Assembly: GCA_945863035.1 (NCBI GenBank)
Contig: CAMAZH010000011.1
Coordinates: 1-49,146, forward strand
From: Chitinophaga pinensis
GTDB lineage: Bacteria > Bacteroidota > Bacteroidia > Bacteroidales > GCA-2748055
DNA: 49,146 nt
Reading direction: 5' to 3'
Shown here: positions 41,818 through 49,146 of the stretch, piece by piece
Position numbering within the stretch: the stretch's first letter is position 1
How the letters are laid out: each line of letters begins with the position of its first letter
Position numbers and translations under genes: made by a program
Notes under the pieces: generated by a model
Seen by the model: only the letters and a program-made list of their open reading frames with translations
Told to the model about the DNA's origin: nothing
The model's database searches: none

Positions 41818-43134
41818 ATGGACCTCCTCCTTTTATTCGCAGGAATAGTAATCGGACTCGTGGCTGCCCTGATAATTACCAGAATACTCTCAGGCAGTAA
41901 AGCAGCCATTAGCCGTGAACGCGAAAAAAACCTTGAAGTCCAGGCCCTTGAAGCCAAAGACGCACTGAAATCCAGAGAAGCCCAGCTTCTCCAGCTTACT
42001 GGTGAATTATCCTCCTTAAAAAACGAAAACAAAAACCTGGAGGAGAAACTTCTGGCTCAAAAGGAGGAAATCCGGATTTTATATGAAAAAATGAATGTGG
42101 AGTTCAAAAACCTCGCAAACGAGATACTGGAAGAAAAGACGAAAAAATTCACCGAACAGAACAGGGAAAACATTGATGCAATACTTAAACCCCTGTCGGA
42201 AAAAATAAAAGATTTCGAGAAAAAGGTCGAGAATGCCTATGTGGAAGAAACCAAGCAGCGATTCTCCCTGAAAGAGGAAGTGAGAAATCTGGCCGCTCTG
42301 AATTTAAAGGTTAGTGAAGAAGCTAAAAACCTGACCCGCGCGCTGAAAGGGGAGAGCAAAACCCAGGGTAACTGGGGCGAGATGATTCTGGAAAGCATTT
42401 TGGATAAATCCGGACTTGTAAAAGACAGACAGTATTTCGTGCAGCAGAACGTCAAAGACGACGACGGGAAAAATCAACGGCCCGACGTGGTGATCGAGTA
42501 TCCGGGCGAACGCTATGTTATTGTCGATTCCAAGGTTTCCCTTACAGCTTATGAACGCTACTTCTCCTCCGAAGACCGGGAGGAACAGGAGAGAAATCTT
42601 TCGGATCATCTTACATCCCTTAAAAACCATATCTTATCCCTGAGCAAGAAAAACTACCAGGAACTTTATGATGTGAAGACGCTTGACTTTGTTATGCTCT
42701 TCCTGCCGGTTGAGCCAGCCTATCTGGTTGCCATGGAAAAAGATCCCGAATTGTGGAACTTCGCCTATGAGAAAAGGATTCTGCTCATGAGCCCAACAAA
42801 CCTCATTGCCGCGCTGAAGATGATTTCCAGCTTATGGAGACAGGAGTTTCAGAACCGGAATGCACGCGAGATCGCAAAGAAAAGCGGTGAACTGCTCGAT
42901 AAATTCTATAGCCTTCTTGACGACCTTGTGGATGTTGGCAACAAACTCAAATCCACTCAGAAATCATACGATGACTCGATGAACAAACTAAGTACGGGAA
43001 AAGGCAACCTGTTGAAAAGAGCTAAAGACATTGAGCAGCTTGGGGCCAGACCTCTGAAAGCTGCACCAAGGCAGCTTATCGGAGAAAACGATATTGGGGA
43101 AGAGAAGGAAATTGAAAACGAAACCGAAACCTGA
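41818..43134 (+). CDS. rmuC: DNA recombination protein RmuC
   Basis: This 438-residue protein has an N-terminal membrane anchor (residues 3-24), a long coiled coil to about residue 150, then the RmuC nuclease-like domain. That domain includes GNWGEMILESILDKSGL, RPDVVIEYPGERYVIVDSKVSLTAYERY and FVMLFLPVEPAYLVAM. The E-x-K type core suits a PD-(D/E)xK fold that limits inversions at short repeats. It is 24 bases after the helicase gene and could share its transcript. The length is normal. Confidence 0.95.
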   Translation: MDLLLLFAGIVIGLVAALIITRILSGSKAAISREREKNLEVQALEAKDALKSREAQLLQLTGELSSLKNENKNLEEKLLAQKEEIRILYEKMNVEFKNLANEILEEKTKKFTEQNRENIDAILKPLSEKIKDFEKKVENAYVEETKQRFSLKEEVRNLAALNLKVSEEAKNLTRALKGESKTQGNWGEMILESILDKSGLVKDRQYFVQQNVKDDDGKNQRPDVVIEYPGERYVIVDSKVSLTAYERYFSSEDREEQERNLSDHLTSLKNHILSLSKKNYQELYDVKTLDFVMLFLPVEPAYLVAMEKDPELWNFAYEKRILLMSPTNLIAALKMISSLWRQEFQNRNAREIAKKSGELLDKFYSLLDDLVDVGNKLKSTQKSYDDSMNKLSTGKGNLLKRAKDIEQLGARPLKAAPRQLIGENDIGEEKEIENETET

Positions 43135-43162
43135 TTAAGAAACCGAAGAGTAGCATATTCTG

Positions 43163-43678
43163 TTATTTTTTACTTGTCCAGCTTTGTGGATTGTTCATCC
43201 AATCCTCCATCTGCAGTTCCTCCTCGAGAAGACTTTGATTGCTCCAATTGGGAGTCATCATCCAATCCTCCAGGATCATTTCACTTTCCTCAAAGTCAAC
43301 TTCCTCTTTAAGGATTTCGTTTGACTCGACATTCCATTCCGAAGGATTTTTCATCCAACTTTCAAGGACTAACTCATTTTCCTCAAAATTGATCTCCTCC
43401 TTTAGAACAATTGCTTCATCAGTAGTTTTCCATTCAGAAGGATTTACCATCCAGGGCTCAATCGATTCAACATTCCTGTCGGTGTAACTAACATTGTATT
43501 CACTGTTAGCCTTCTGTATTTCGTGCTTACTGTTGCTGAAAAAGAAGTCGTTAAGACCTGCGAGAGTATAATCGTTTAGAGATTTCTGTGCAGTCAGATT
43601 TCCGGTTACAAGGCTCAGAACCATCATTACGACTGCGATTCCTGAGAATCTGCTGTTGGTTTTGTTACTTGTTTTCAT
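43163..43678 (-). CDS. Secreted acidic protein with four WMxxPxxW repeats
   Basis: This 171-residue protein has a signal peptide (VLSLVTGNLTAQ). After a short spacer come four copies of a Trp-rich motif with WM at residues 76, 108, 139 and 160: EPWMVNPSEW, ESWMKNPSEW, EDWMMTPNWS and EDWMNNPQSW. They are separated by acidic segments (KEEINFEENELVLES, KEEVDFEESEMILED). The spacing shrinks from 32 to 31 to 21 residues. I know no named domain or function for it. The regular tryptophans could bind a partner or cell-wall polymer. Upstream at 43707-43713 is ACGCAAC on the minus strand, weakly like the ECF promoter near 6.5 kb. Confidence 0.75.
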   Translation of the reverse strand: MKTSNKTNSRFSGIAVVMMVLSLVTGNLTAQKSLNDYTLAGLNDFFFSNSKHEIQKANSEYNVSYTDRNVESIEPWMVNPSEWKTTDEAIVLKEEINFEENELVLESWMKNPSEWNVESNEILKEEVDFEESEMILEDWMMTPNWSNQSLLEEELQMEDWMNNPQSWTSKK

Positions 43679-44036
43679 TTCTATAAGTATTAACAGTAAG
43701 AATTTTGTTGCGTTGAAGAGCTCAAAACATTAATTGTGCCAGACAACGCAATTATCTAAATTACTGTTAATTACGAAATGATGTCGAGTAAATCCGGTTC
43801 TTGAAAAAATGTTAAAACTGAACGGATCGGAACAGGTCATGTACGAATACGGACAAATAAAAGATAATCTTGTCTGAAATTAAATTATTGTTACTGTATG
43901 TGAAATGTGAAAAAAGACTCAACTATAAACCCAAGTGGGGGTGATGACGTGCTTGTTACCAAATTCTCCGAAGTTTCAGCGCAGGTGGAGAACTTACCAA
44001 AAAAACTTTGCGCTCCGATTTATCACTTTCAAAACA
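43679..44036. other. 358-base intergenic region
   Basis: The left part contains the inverted repeat TTGCGTTG (43708-43715) / CAACGCAA (43744-43751), upstream of the repeat-protein gene. The right part, next to the rsmI stop, holds short frames without recognisable sequence. I see no RNA gene or mobile element. Confidence 0.45.
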
Positions 44037-44747
44037 TTACACCTCATTATCATCTTGACTGTGGCTCTCCGATGCCTCCCTGGATCCGGCAAGCACGATG
44101 ACGATCTCCCCTTTTATTGTCTTGTCTTTAAAATGCAAAAAAACCTCTGAAACTGTTCCATGGACGTTCTCCTCAAAGATTTTGGTTAATTCTCGGGAAA
44201 CTGAGCAAACACGTTCAGGGCCGAAAGTTTCGGCAAATTGCTCAAGGGTTTTCAGCAACCTGTAGGGCGATTCGTAGAAAACCATCGTACGCTCCTCATC
44301 CTTGAGTTCCAGGAGTTTTTTCATTCTTCCTTTTTTCTGGGGAAGAAAGCCTTCAAAGCAAAAACGATCGGTTGGGAGTCCAGAGTTAACCAATGCGGGA
44401 ATCAATGCAGTAGCCCCTGGCAGGCATTCCACGGGAATCGAATTCTTTATACACTCCCGTACCAAAAGAAACCCAGGGTCGGAAATCCCGGGCGTACCGG
44501 CATCGCTCACAAGTGCAATAGTCTGTCCGGCAAGCAGATCCTGAATAACATAGCCTAAACTTTTATGTTCATTGAATTTATGGTGCGAACGTACCGGCTT
44601 TTCTATGCCGAAATGTTTGAGAAGAAAGATTGTTTTCCGGGTATCCTCGGCAAGGATATGGTCACAGCTTTTCAACACCTCAACCGCCCTGAAGGTCATG
44701 TCCTGAAGGTTTCCGATGGGAGTTGGCACCAGGTAAAGCTTACTCAT
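44037..44747 (-). CDS. rsmI: 16S rRNA (cytidine(1402)-2'-O)-methyltransferase RsmI
   Basis: This 236-residue protein of the tetrapyrrole-methylase fold has the N-terminal LYLVPTPIGNLQDMTFRAVEVL, AEDTRKT, the SAM-binding loop VSDAGTPGISDPG, and PGATALIPALVNSGLPTDRFCFEGFLP. It methylates the ribose of C1402 in 16S rRNA at the decoding centre. It starts inside the last codons of the upstream gene (8-base overlap), so the two are translationally coupled. The family and length are clear. Confidence 0.95.
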   Translation of the reverse strand: MSKLYLVPTPIGNLQDMTFRAVEVLKSCDHILAEDTRKTIFLLKHFGIEKPVRSHHKFNEHKSLGYVIQDLLAGQTIALVSDAGTPGISDPGFLLVRECIKNSIPVECLPGATALIPALVNSGLPTDRFCFEGFLPQKKGRMKKLLELKDEERTMVFYESPYRLLKTLEQFAETFGPERVCSVSRELTKIFEENVHGTVSEVFLHFKDKTIKGEIVIVLAGSREASESHSQDDNEV

Positions 44748-45504
44748 TTCCTGCGGTAATAAATTTTCTGCGAATCAGATTAAGCAGCATCTGTACCGGC
44801 TCGCTGTCCATATCCCATTGAAAGCGATCCATAATCAGTGTATGAGCCTCGTTGAAATTCCGTGCCTCGTCGAGCTCATCCATAGTTAAACGGAATGTCT
44901 CGGCGTTTCCGGCAAAAAGCTCCCTGATAAAGAAAAACTTATCATTGATGCCAATGCTCCCTGCTATGCTTTTAATGGCCTGACCCTGAAGTTTTGACGC
45001 GATATCCTTTTTTATATTCTTCTCCCCCAGCTTTTCATTAATAAATATTTTTTCCCCGGCTGGTTTTACTTGAGCAACCGGCCTCTCAGCGGCATGTGTT
45101 GCCGGAGCAGGACTTACAGAAACAATAGGTACAGGCTCAGCCGCATTCCCGACTCTGGACGGGGCCTCGGATACAGGTAACTCGGGAACTTCCACAGCAG
45201 CAGTGGGTCGAACTTCCGATACGGGAGTCAAGGGCTCGGACGTAACGGGAGCATTCATAGTAACAGATACAGCAACTTCCTGCTTCTTTTCCGGCTGCTC
45301 CATTCTACCAACAGGATCAGTAGCTACAAGGGGATTGGCATCAGCCTTGAACATCAGCAAGAGATCATAAACATTCCTCAGTCGCGATAGTGCCAGATCC
45401 AGTTCAATGTTCGGGATTCTCGAATAATTTTTGAAATTGCCTACCAGTTTTTCTATATCCTGTATATCTTTAGTTACAATTTCAAGTGTGGTTTTAAACT
45501 CCAT
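44740..45504 (-). CDS. Conserved hypothetical protein coupled to rsmI
   Basis: This 254-residue protein has an N-terminal helical region (residues 1-60). Residues of about 65-155 are a low-complexity Pro/Val/Ala linker, and the C-terminal 90 residues contain SIGINDKFFFIRELFAGNAE and an adjoining TFRLTMDELDEARNFNEAH. I have seen similar C-terminal segments in uncharacterised Bacteroidota proteins but know no function. It has no signal or membrane segment. The start at ATG 45504 (MEFKTTLEIV) is preferred over the longer frame to 45597, whose first 31 residues are an unlikely hydrophobic extension. It overlaps rsmI by 8 bases. Confidence 0.75.
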   Translation of the reverse strand: MEFKTTLEIVTKDIQDIEKLVGNFKNYSRIPNIELDLALSRLRNVYDLLLMFKADANPLVATDPVGRMEQPEKKQEVAVSVTMNAPVTSEPLTPVSEVRPTAAVEVPELPVSEAPSRVGNAAEPVPIVSVSPAPATHAAERPVAQVKPAGEKIFINEKLGEKNIKKDIASKLQGQAIKSIAGSIGINDKFFFIRELFAGNAETFRLTMDELDEARNFNEAHTLIMDRFQWDMDSEPVQMLLNLIRRKFITAGNE

Positions 45505-45678
45505 AATTATTTGAAAAGTAAAGTGTTCAGGTAAAATTCCCTGTGCAAAAATAAGGATTATATTAAGAATTACAGTAACGGCCGTGTAAATTGACAAGGG
45601 GTATTCCCTGTCGTTTGATTTAGTTTGAGGAAATTCATAAATTCATGCTTTTCCTAAACGACATTAACTATAGATTAT

Positions 45679-45686
45679 TAAATTTG
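45679..45686 (+). promoter_or_regulatory. Promoter -7 box upstream of tdk
   Basis: TAAATTTG, an exact TAnnTTTG box, in front of the tdk-murF/alr transcript. A 41-codon frame beginning at ATG 45692 overlaps the tdk start and could be a leader peptide, but nothing else supports it. Confidence 0.5.
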
Positions 45687-45806
45687 CAAACATGAGCAAG
45701 GAAATCGATACCTTAGAGAACCATGAAACCTTTCATCCTTGCAAAACACCTAAGTTAAAATCCTGCATTCTAAAAACACTCATCCCTCTACATAACAACA
45801 ACCCGC

Positions 45807-46406
45807 ATGTTTCTTGAAAATTCCATAAACCGCAGCGAAAAAAGAGGCTGGATCGAAGTGGTCTGCGGATCCATGTTTTCGGGTAAAACAGAGGAGCTGA
45901 TCCGTCGGCTGAAGCGGGCAAAATTCGCAAAGCAAAAGGTAGAGATTTTCAAGCCACGGGTCGACACACGCTATTCCATTGAAGAGGTTGTTTCCCATGA
46001 CGAAAACACTATTATGTCTACCCCGGTTGAGACAGCCAGTTCCATCCTTCTTCTGTCCTCTGATGTTGATGTTGTTGGCATTGATGAAGCCCAGTTTTTC
46101 GATATGGGTCTCATCGAAGTATGCAACATGCTGGCGTCTCAGGGCATCCGGGTTATTGTGGCCGGTCTCGATATGGACTATCTGGGCAGACCCTTCGGAC
46201 CTATACCCGGTCTTATGGCCACTGCCGAATACGTCACCAAGGTTCATGCTATCTGTGTAAAATGCGGAAACCTTGCAAACCATTCGCACCGGACCGGACA
46301 GGGCGATAAACTTGTCGTTCTGGGGGAGGTAGACATGTACGAGCCACTCTGCCGGTATTGTTTCTCAAAAGCCATTGCCAATCAAAAGAAAGGTGCAAAA
46401 CGCTAG
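45807..46406 (+). CDS. tdk: Thymidine kinase
   Basis: This 199-residue type II thymidine kinase has a P-loop [15 protein letters not shown], the Walker-B-like [12 protein letters not shown], the lasso and substrate region [13 protein letters not shown], and a zinc site with CVKCG and CRYC. It phosphorylates thymidine in the salvage pathway. The murF-alr gene starts 2 bases after its stop, so the two form an operon. Confidence 0.96.
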   Translation: MFLENSINRSEKRGWIEVVCGSMFSGKTEELIRRLKRAKFAKQKVEIFKPRVDTRYSIEEVVSHDENTIMSTPVETASSILLLSSDVDVVGIDEAQFFDMGLIEVCNMLASQGIRVIVAGLDMDYLGRPFGPIPGLMATAEYVTKVHAICVKCGNLANHSHRTGQGDKLVVLGEVDMYEPLCRYCFSKAIANQKKGAKR

Positions 46407-46407
46407 C

Positions 46408-48861
46408 ATGAACAGTTACACCCTTGCCAACATATCAAAAACAGTAAAAGGTTCTCTTTCGGGGGATGAGGGGATTTCCGTCTTCCGGTTCTCCATCGAC
46501 AGCCGTACCCTTTCCAACTCCCCCGGTACCCTTTTCGTTGCACTTCGCGGCGAAAGGCACGACGGACATGTCTTTATCCCTGAGCTTATCGCTGCCGGAG
46601 TTATAGTTTTTATGGTGGATCGTGGTTTCCATCCCCCGAAAACAGAAAAACCCACACACTGGATTACCGTCGACGATACTCTAGAGGCCCTGCAACTGCT
46701 GGCAGCCTGGCACCGAAAACAGTCGAAAGCCCGCTTGATTGGTGTCACCGGATCCAATGGGAAAACAATCGTGAAAGAATGGATTTACCAGTCCCTTCGT
46801 GACGAAACAACCGTGTTTCGCAGTCCCCGATCCTACAATTCCCAGGTAGGTGTGCCGCTATCAGTACTCATGATCCGTGAGCGGGATCAGGTTGCCATAT
46901 TGGAAGCAGGAATCTCGAAAACGGGAGAGATGCAGAAGCTGGAACGGATTATATCCCCCGAAATAGGTATCCTAACGAATATTGGCGAAGCCCATCAGGA
47001 GAATTTCAGCTCCCTCGAAGAGAAACTGCTTGAAAAGGTAAGTCTGTTTGCACACTCCAAAACAATTATTTATTGTCGCGATCATGAGCGGATACATTCG
47101 ATTCTGCGGACAGCGTTTCCCGATAAGAAATTTCTTTGCTGGGGGAAAAACACAGAATCTGATTTTATTGTTGGCGAACAATCAAATATGCCCGAAGGGA
47201 TTCGCTTCACCTTGAGAGGCAAATCCGAAAACACCTACAACATCCCCTTTCATGATCACGCATCCTTCGAAAACGCAATGCATGTGTTTGTTTTGCTTCA
47301 GCACCTTGGGTATTCGGATGTTTTTGTAAAAAAAGCCCTTTCCGAACTTGAGCCCGTAGAAATGCGGCTGGAGATTCTCAAAGGAATTCATTCCTCAACC
47401 TTAATTAGCGACACCTACAACTCCGATCTGGCCTCGCTATCCAATGCGCTCGACCTTCTACTCCAGCAAAAACAACATAAGCGCCGCACACTAATCCTTT
47501 CCGATATTATGCAAAGTGGGCGAAGCGAAGAGGACTTATACTCGGAAGTGGCAAATATGCTAAATGAGAAAAAGTTGAGCCGGTTGATCGGGATAGGACC
47601 TTCGCTGATGAGAATGCGCGAAAAATTCGATCCTGCTTCGCTCTTTTTCCCCGACACGCCTTCGTTTTTGAGGTCCGCTGCCCTGCTTAGTTTTAAAGAC
47701 GAGGCCGTACTGGTTAAGGGAGCAAGGAAATTCGGGTTCGAGAAGATCAGCCGTGAGTTGCAATTCAGGACTCACCAGACCGTTATGGAAATCGACATGA
47801 ACGCCATGGTTCAGAATCTGAACTTTTACAGGAGTCTGCTTAAACCGGGAACCCGCATCATGGCGATGGTTAAGGCCTTTTCGTATGGCAGCGGGAGTTT
47901 CGAAATTGCCAATATCCTTCAATTCCAAAAAGTCGATTACCTGGCAGTAGCCTATATCGATGAGGGTATCGACCTGAGATCCAATGGGATTACACTGCCT
48001 ATAATGGTAATGAACCCTGAATCGGGAAATTTCAAATCGCTTGTGGAATATGGTCTGCAGCCAGAGATATACAGCTTCGAAGGCTTACGGGAATTCAGTC
48101 TGTTTCTCGAAAAGAACGATATAAGCGACTATCCGGTACATATTAAGCTCGACACAGGTATGCACCGTTTGGGTTTCTTTGAAGAGGAGCTGGAGGAACT
48201 TGCCCGGGAGCTCAATTCAGGGCGTTTTCGTGTGGTTTCGGTATTCTCGCATCTTGTGGGCAGTGACGAGTCCGGGCACGATGTTTTTACCCGGGAGCAG
48301 ATTGCCCTTTTCAGGAAAATGTCCGAAACGCTAAAGAAGCTTATTCCGGGTGGGGTCATGATGCACATTCTGAACTCAGCGGGAATTGAGCGTTTCGCAA
48401 GCGAACAAATGGACATGGTGCGCCTAGGAATCGGGCTTTACGGGGTCAGCGGAAACTTTCCCGGAATGCTTCAGGAAGTTAGCACATTTAAAACAACTAT
48501 CTCTCAGATCCGCGAGTTGGAAGCAGGCACTACCGTTGGTTACAGCCGCAAAGGCAAATTGGATTCGAAGAAAACAATAGCCACCTTGCCAGTGGGCTAC
48601 GCCGACGGACTCCCACGAAGTTTGGGAAACGGCAAGGGCTGTTTTCTGATAAGCGGGAAAGCAAGCCCCACAGTGGGAAATATATGCATGGACATGTGCA
48701 TGGTCGATATTACCGGAACAAATGCAAAACCAGGGGATGAAGTTATTATCTTTGGGAAAAAACATCCTGTACAAAAAATTGCCAGTGCGGCCAAAACAAT
48801 ACCTTATGAGATCCTTACAGGAATTTCCGAACGGGTAAAAAGAATTTATTATCAGGAATAA
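46408..48861 (+). CDS. Bifunctional UDP-N-acetylmuramoyl-tripeptide:D-Ala-D-Ala ligase / alanine racemase
   Basis: This 817-residue fusion is characteristic of Bacteroidota. The MurF half (about 1-440) has the ATP loop GVTGSNGKT and SYNSQVGVPLS, and adds D-Ala-D-Ala to the peptidoglycan precursor. The alanine racemase half (about 450-817) has the PLP lysine K489 in MVKAFSYGSG, HLVGSDESG, the catalytic Tyr in VGYSRKGKL, and VGNICMDMCMVD. It makes D-alanine and uses it downstream in one polypeptide. ATG 46408 is preferred because it lies 2 bases after the tdk stop; a longer frame to 46375 would overlap tdk. Confidence 0.95.
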   Translation: MNSYTLANISKTVKGSLSGDEGISVFRFSIDSRTLSNSPGTLFVALRGERHDGHVFIPELIAAGVIVFMVDRGFHPPKTEKPTHWITVDDTLEALQLLAAWHRKQSKARLIGVTGSNGKTIVKEWIYQSLRDETTVFRSPRSYNSQVGVPLSVLMIRERDQVAILEAGISKTGEMQKLERIISPEIGILTNIGEAHQENFSSLEEKLLEKVSLFAHSKTIIYCRDHERIHSILRTAFPDKKFLCWGKNTESDFIVGEQSNMPEGIRFTLRGKSENTYNIPFHDHASFENAMHVFVLLQHLGYSDVFVKKALSELEPVEMRLEILKGIHSSTLISDTYNSDLASLSNALDLLLQQKQHKRRTLILSDIMQSGRSEEDLYSEVANMLNEKKLSRLIGIGPSLMRMREKFDPASLFFPDTPSFLRSAALLSFKDEAVLVKGARKFGFEKISRELQFRTHQTVMEIDMNAMVQNLNFYRSLLKPGTRIMAMVKAFSYGSGSFEIANILQFQKVDYLAVAYIDEGIDLRSNGITLPIMVMNPESGNFKSLVEYGLQPEIYSFEGLREFSLFLEKNDISDYPVHIKLDTGMHRLGFFEEELEELARELNSGRFRVVSVFSHLVGSDESGHDVFTREQIALFRKMSETLKKLIPGGVMMHILNSAGIERFASEQMDMVRLGIGLYGVSGNFPGMLQEVSTFKTTISQIRELEAGTTVGYSRKGKLDSKKTIATLPVGYADGLPRSLGNGKGCFLISGKASPTVGNICMDMCMVDITGTNAKPGDEVIIFGKKHPVQKIASAAKTIPYEILTGISERVKRIYYQE

Positions 48862-48871
48862 ATAAGAAAAG

Positions 48872-49146
48872 ATGCCTAAACTATCTGTTGTAATTATCAC
48901 CCTGAATGAAGAAAAAAATATCGGACGATGTCTGGAATCGGTTAAAGATATTGCTGATGAGATAGTTATCGTCGACTCGTTTTCCACCGACCGCACCGAA
49001 GAGATTTGTCTCCGGTACAATGCCCGGTTTATAAAGCATGAATTCAACGGACACATAGAGCAGAAAAATTGGGCAATTGACCAAGCCTCCTATTTGCATG
49101 TCCTTTCTCTCGATGCTGACGAAGAACTCTCGGATCGCCTAAAAAA
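48872..49146 (+). CDS. Family 2 glycosyltransferase, N-terminal part (cut by window edge)
   Basis: 91 codons are visible before the window ends. They show the GT-A start PKLSVVIITLNEEKNIGRCL, the nucleotide-binding segment IVIVDSFSTDRTEEI, QKNWAI, and the DxD-like LSLDADEEL. This matches the WaaE/KdtX-like group that transfers sugars to lipopolysaccharide core or related glycans. It starts 10 bases after the murF-alr stop and may belong to that transcript. Confidence 0.88.
   Translation, partial: MPKLSVVIITLNEEKNIGRCLESVKDIADEIVIVDSFSTDRTEEICLRYNARFIKHEFNGHIEQKNWAIDQASYLHVLSLDADEELSDRLK

Noticed and set aside
44040-44150. Plus-strand frames over the 3' end of rsmI
   Set aside because: They overlap rsmI coding sequence and show no recognisable protein.
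45692-45817. 41-codon frame upstream of and overlapping tdk
   Set aside because: It could be a leader peptide, but nothing beyond an ATG near a promoter supports it.

Overview
The window looks like chromosome from a member of the Bacteroidota, probably a Bacteroidales/Marinilabiliales-type organism. The evidence is a MurF-alanine racemase fusion, a DUF1573 protein, a DUF4369/TlpA-type thioredoxin, PF14905- and PF13568-type outer-membrane barrels, a LytS/LytTR pair, weak Shine-Dalgarno sequences and many promoters with the Bacteroidetes -7 box TAnnTTTG. No rRNA, tRNA, CRISPR array or intact insertion sequence was seen.

Region 1 (about 0.2-15.1 kb) is the most striking part. The same six-gene cassette occurs twice, in opposite orientation: on the minus strand at 4172-227 and on the plus strand at 10794-15142. 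The order is arsR, a small cytosolic thioredoxin (ArsE-like), a thioredoxin-fold lipoprotein (ArsF-like), a CcdA-like membrane protein with exactly two cysteines (ArsG-like), an ArsP_1-type permease, and a dehydrogenase of the pyrroline-5-carboxylate reductase superfamily that lacks the P5C-reductase signature. By family knowledge this resembles arsEFG/arsP loci for (organo)arsenical reduction and efflux. The dehydrogenase is an unexplained but duplicated partner. I find five ArsR-type operators of the form TTCG-N8-CGAA, placed at corresponding positions in the two copies. The copies have diverged: copy 1 has a 40-bp-period repeat between arsF and arsG, copy 2 has a frameshifted GxxExxY pseudogene between arsE and arsF, and the two permeases belong to different sub-lineages.

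Between the two cassettes lie an ECF sigma factor and a membrane-anchored outer-membrane-barrel protein in one operon, a divergent lipoprotein serpin, lpdA, a methyltransferase and a ferredoxin. The sigma factor and the serpin share an identical bipartite promoter motif (ACGCAACCCT-N12-TTCATCTT) in mirror orientation, so the sigma factor probably controls itself and the serpin.

Region 2 (15.2-31.7 kb) is mostly housekeeping: an M20 amidohydrolase, a half-size TSUP transporter, a giant propeller/barrel protein, DUF1573, meaB, a TlpA-like thioredoxin, a TPR-SpoIIE phosphatase, a carboxyltransferase and biotin-carrier pair of propionyl/methylmalonyl-CoA metabolism, ispE and dnaB. MeaB and the carboxylase genes together suggest methylmalonyl-CoA/propionate metabolism.

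Region 3 (32-36.9 kb) is a tight operon: lipoprotein, PAS-LytS histidine kinase, LytTR regulator, degenerate CPBP-family membrane protein and leucine-rich-repeat protein. Region 4 (37-49.1 kb) holds an outer-membrane barrel protein, a YjjG-type nucleotidase, a DEAD-box helicase, rmuC, a secreted protein with WMxxPxxW repeats, rsmI with an uncharacterised partner, tdk, murF-alr and the start of a family 2 glycosyltransferase that runs off the window.
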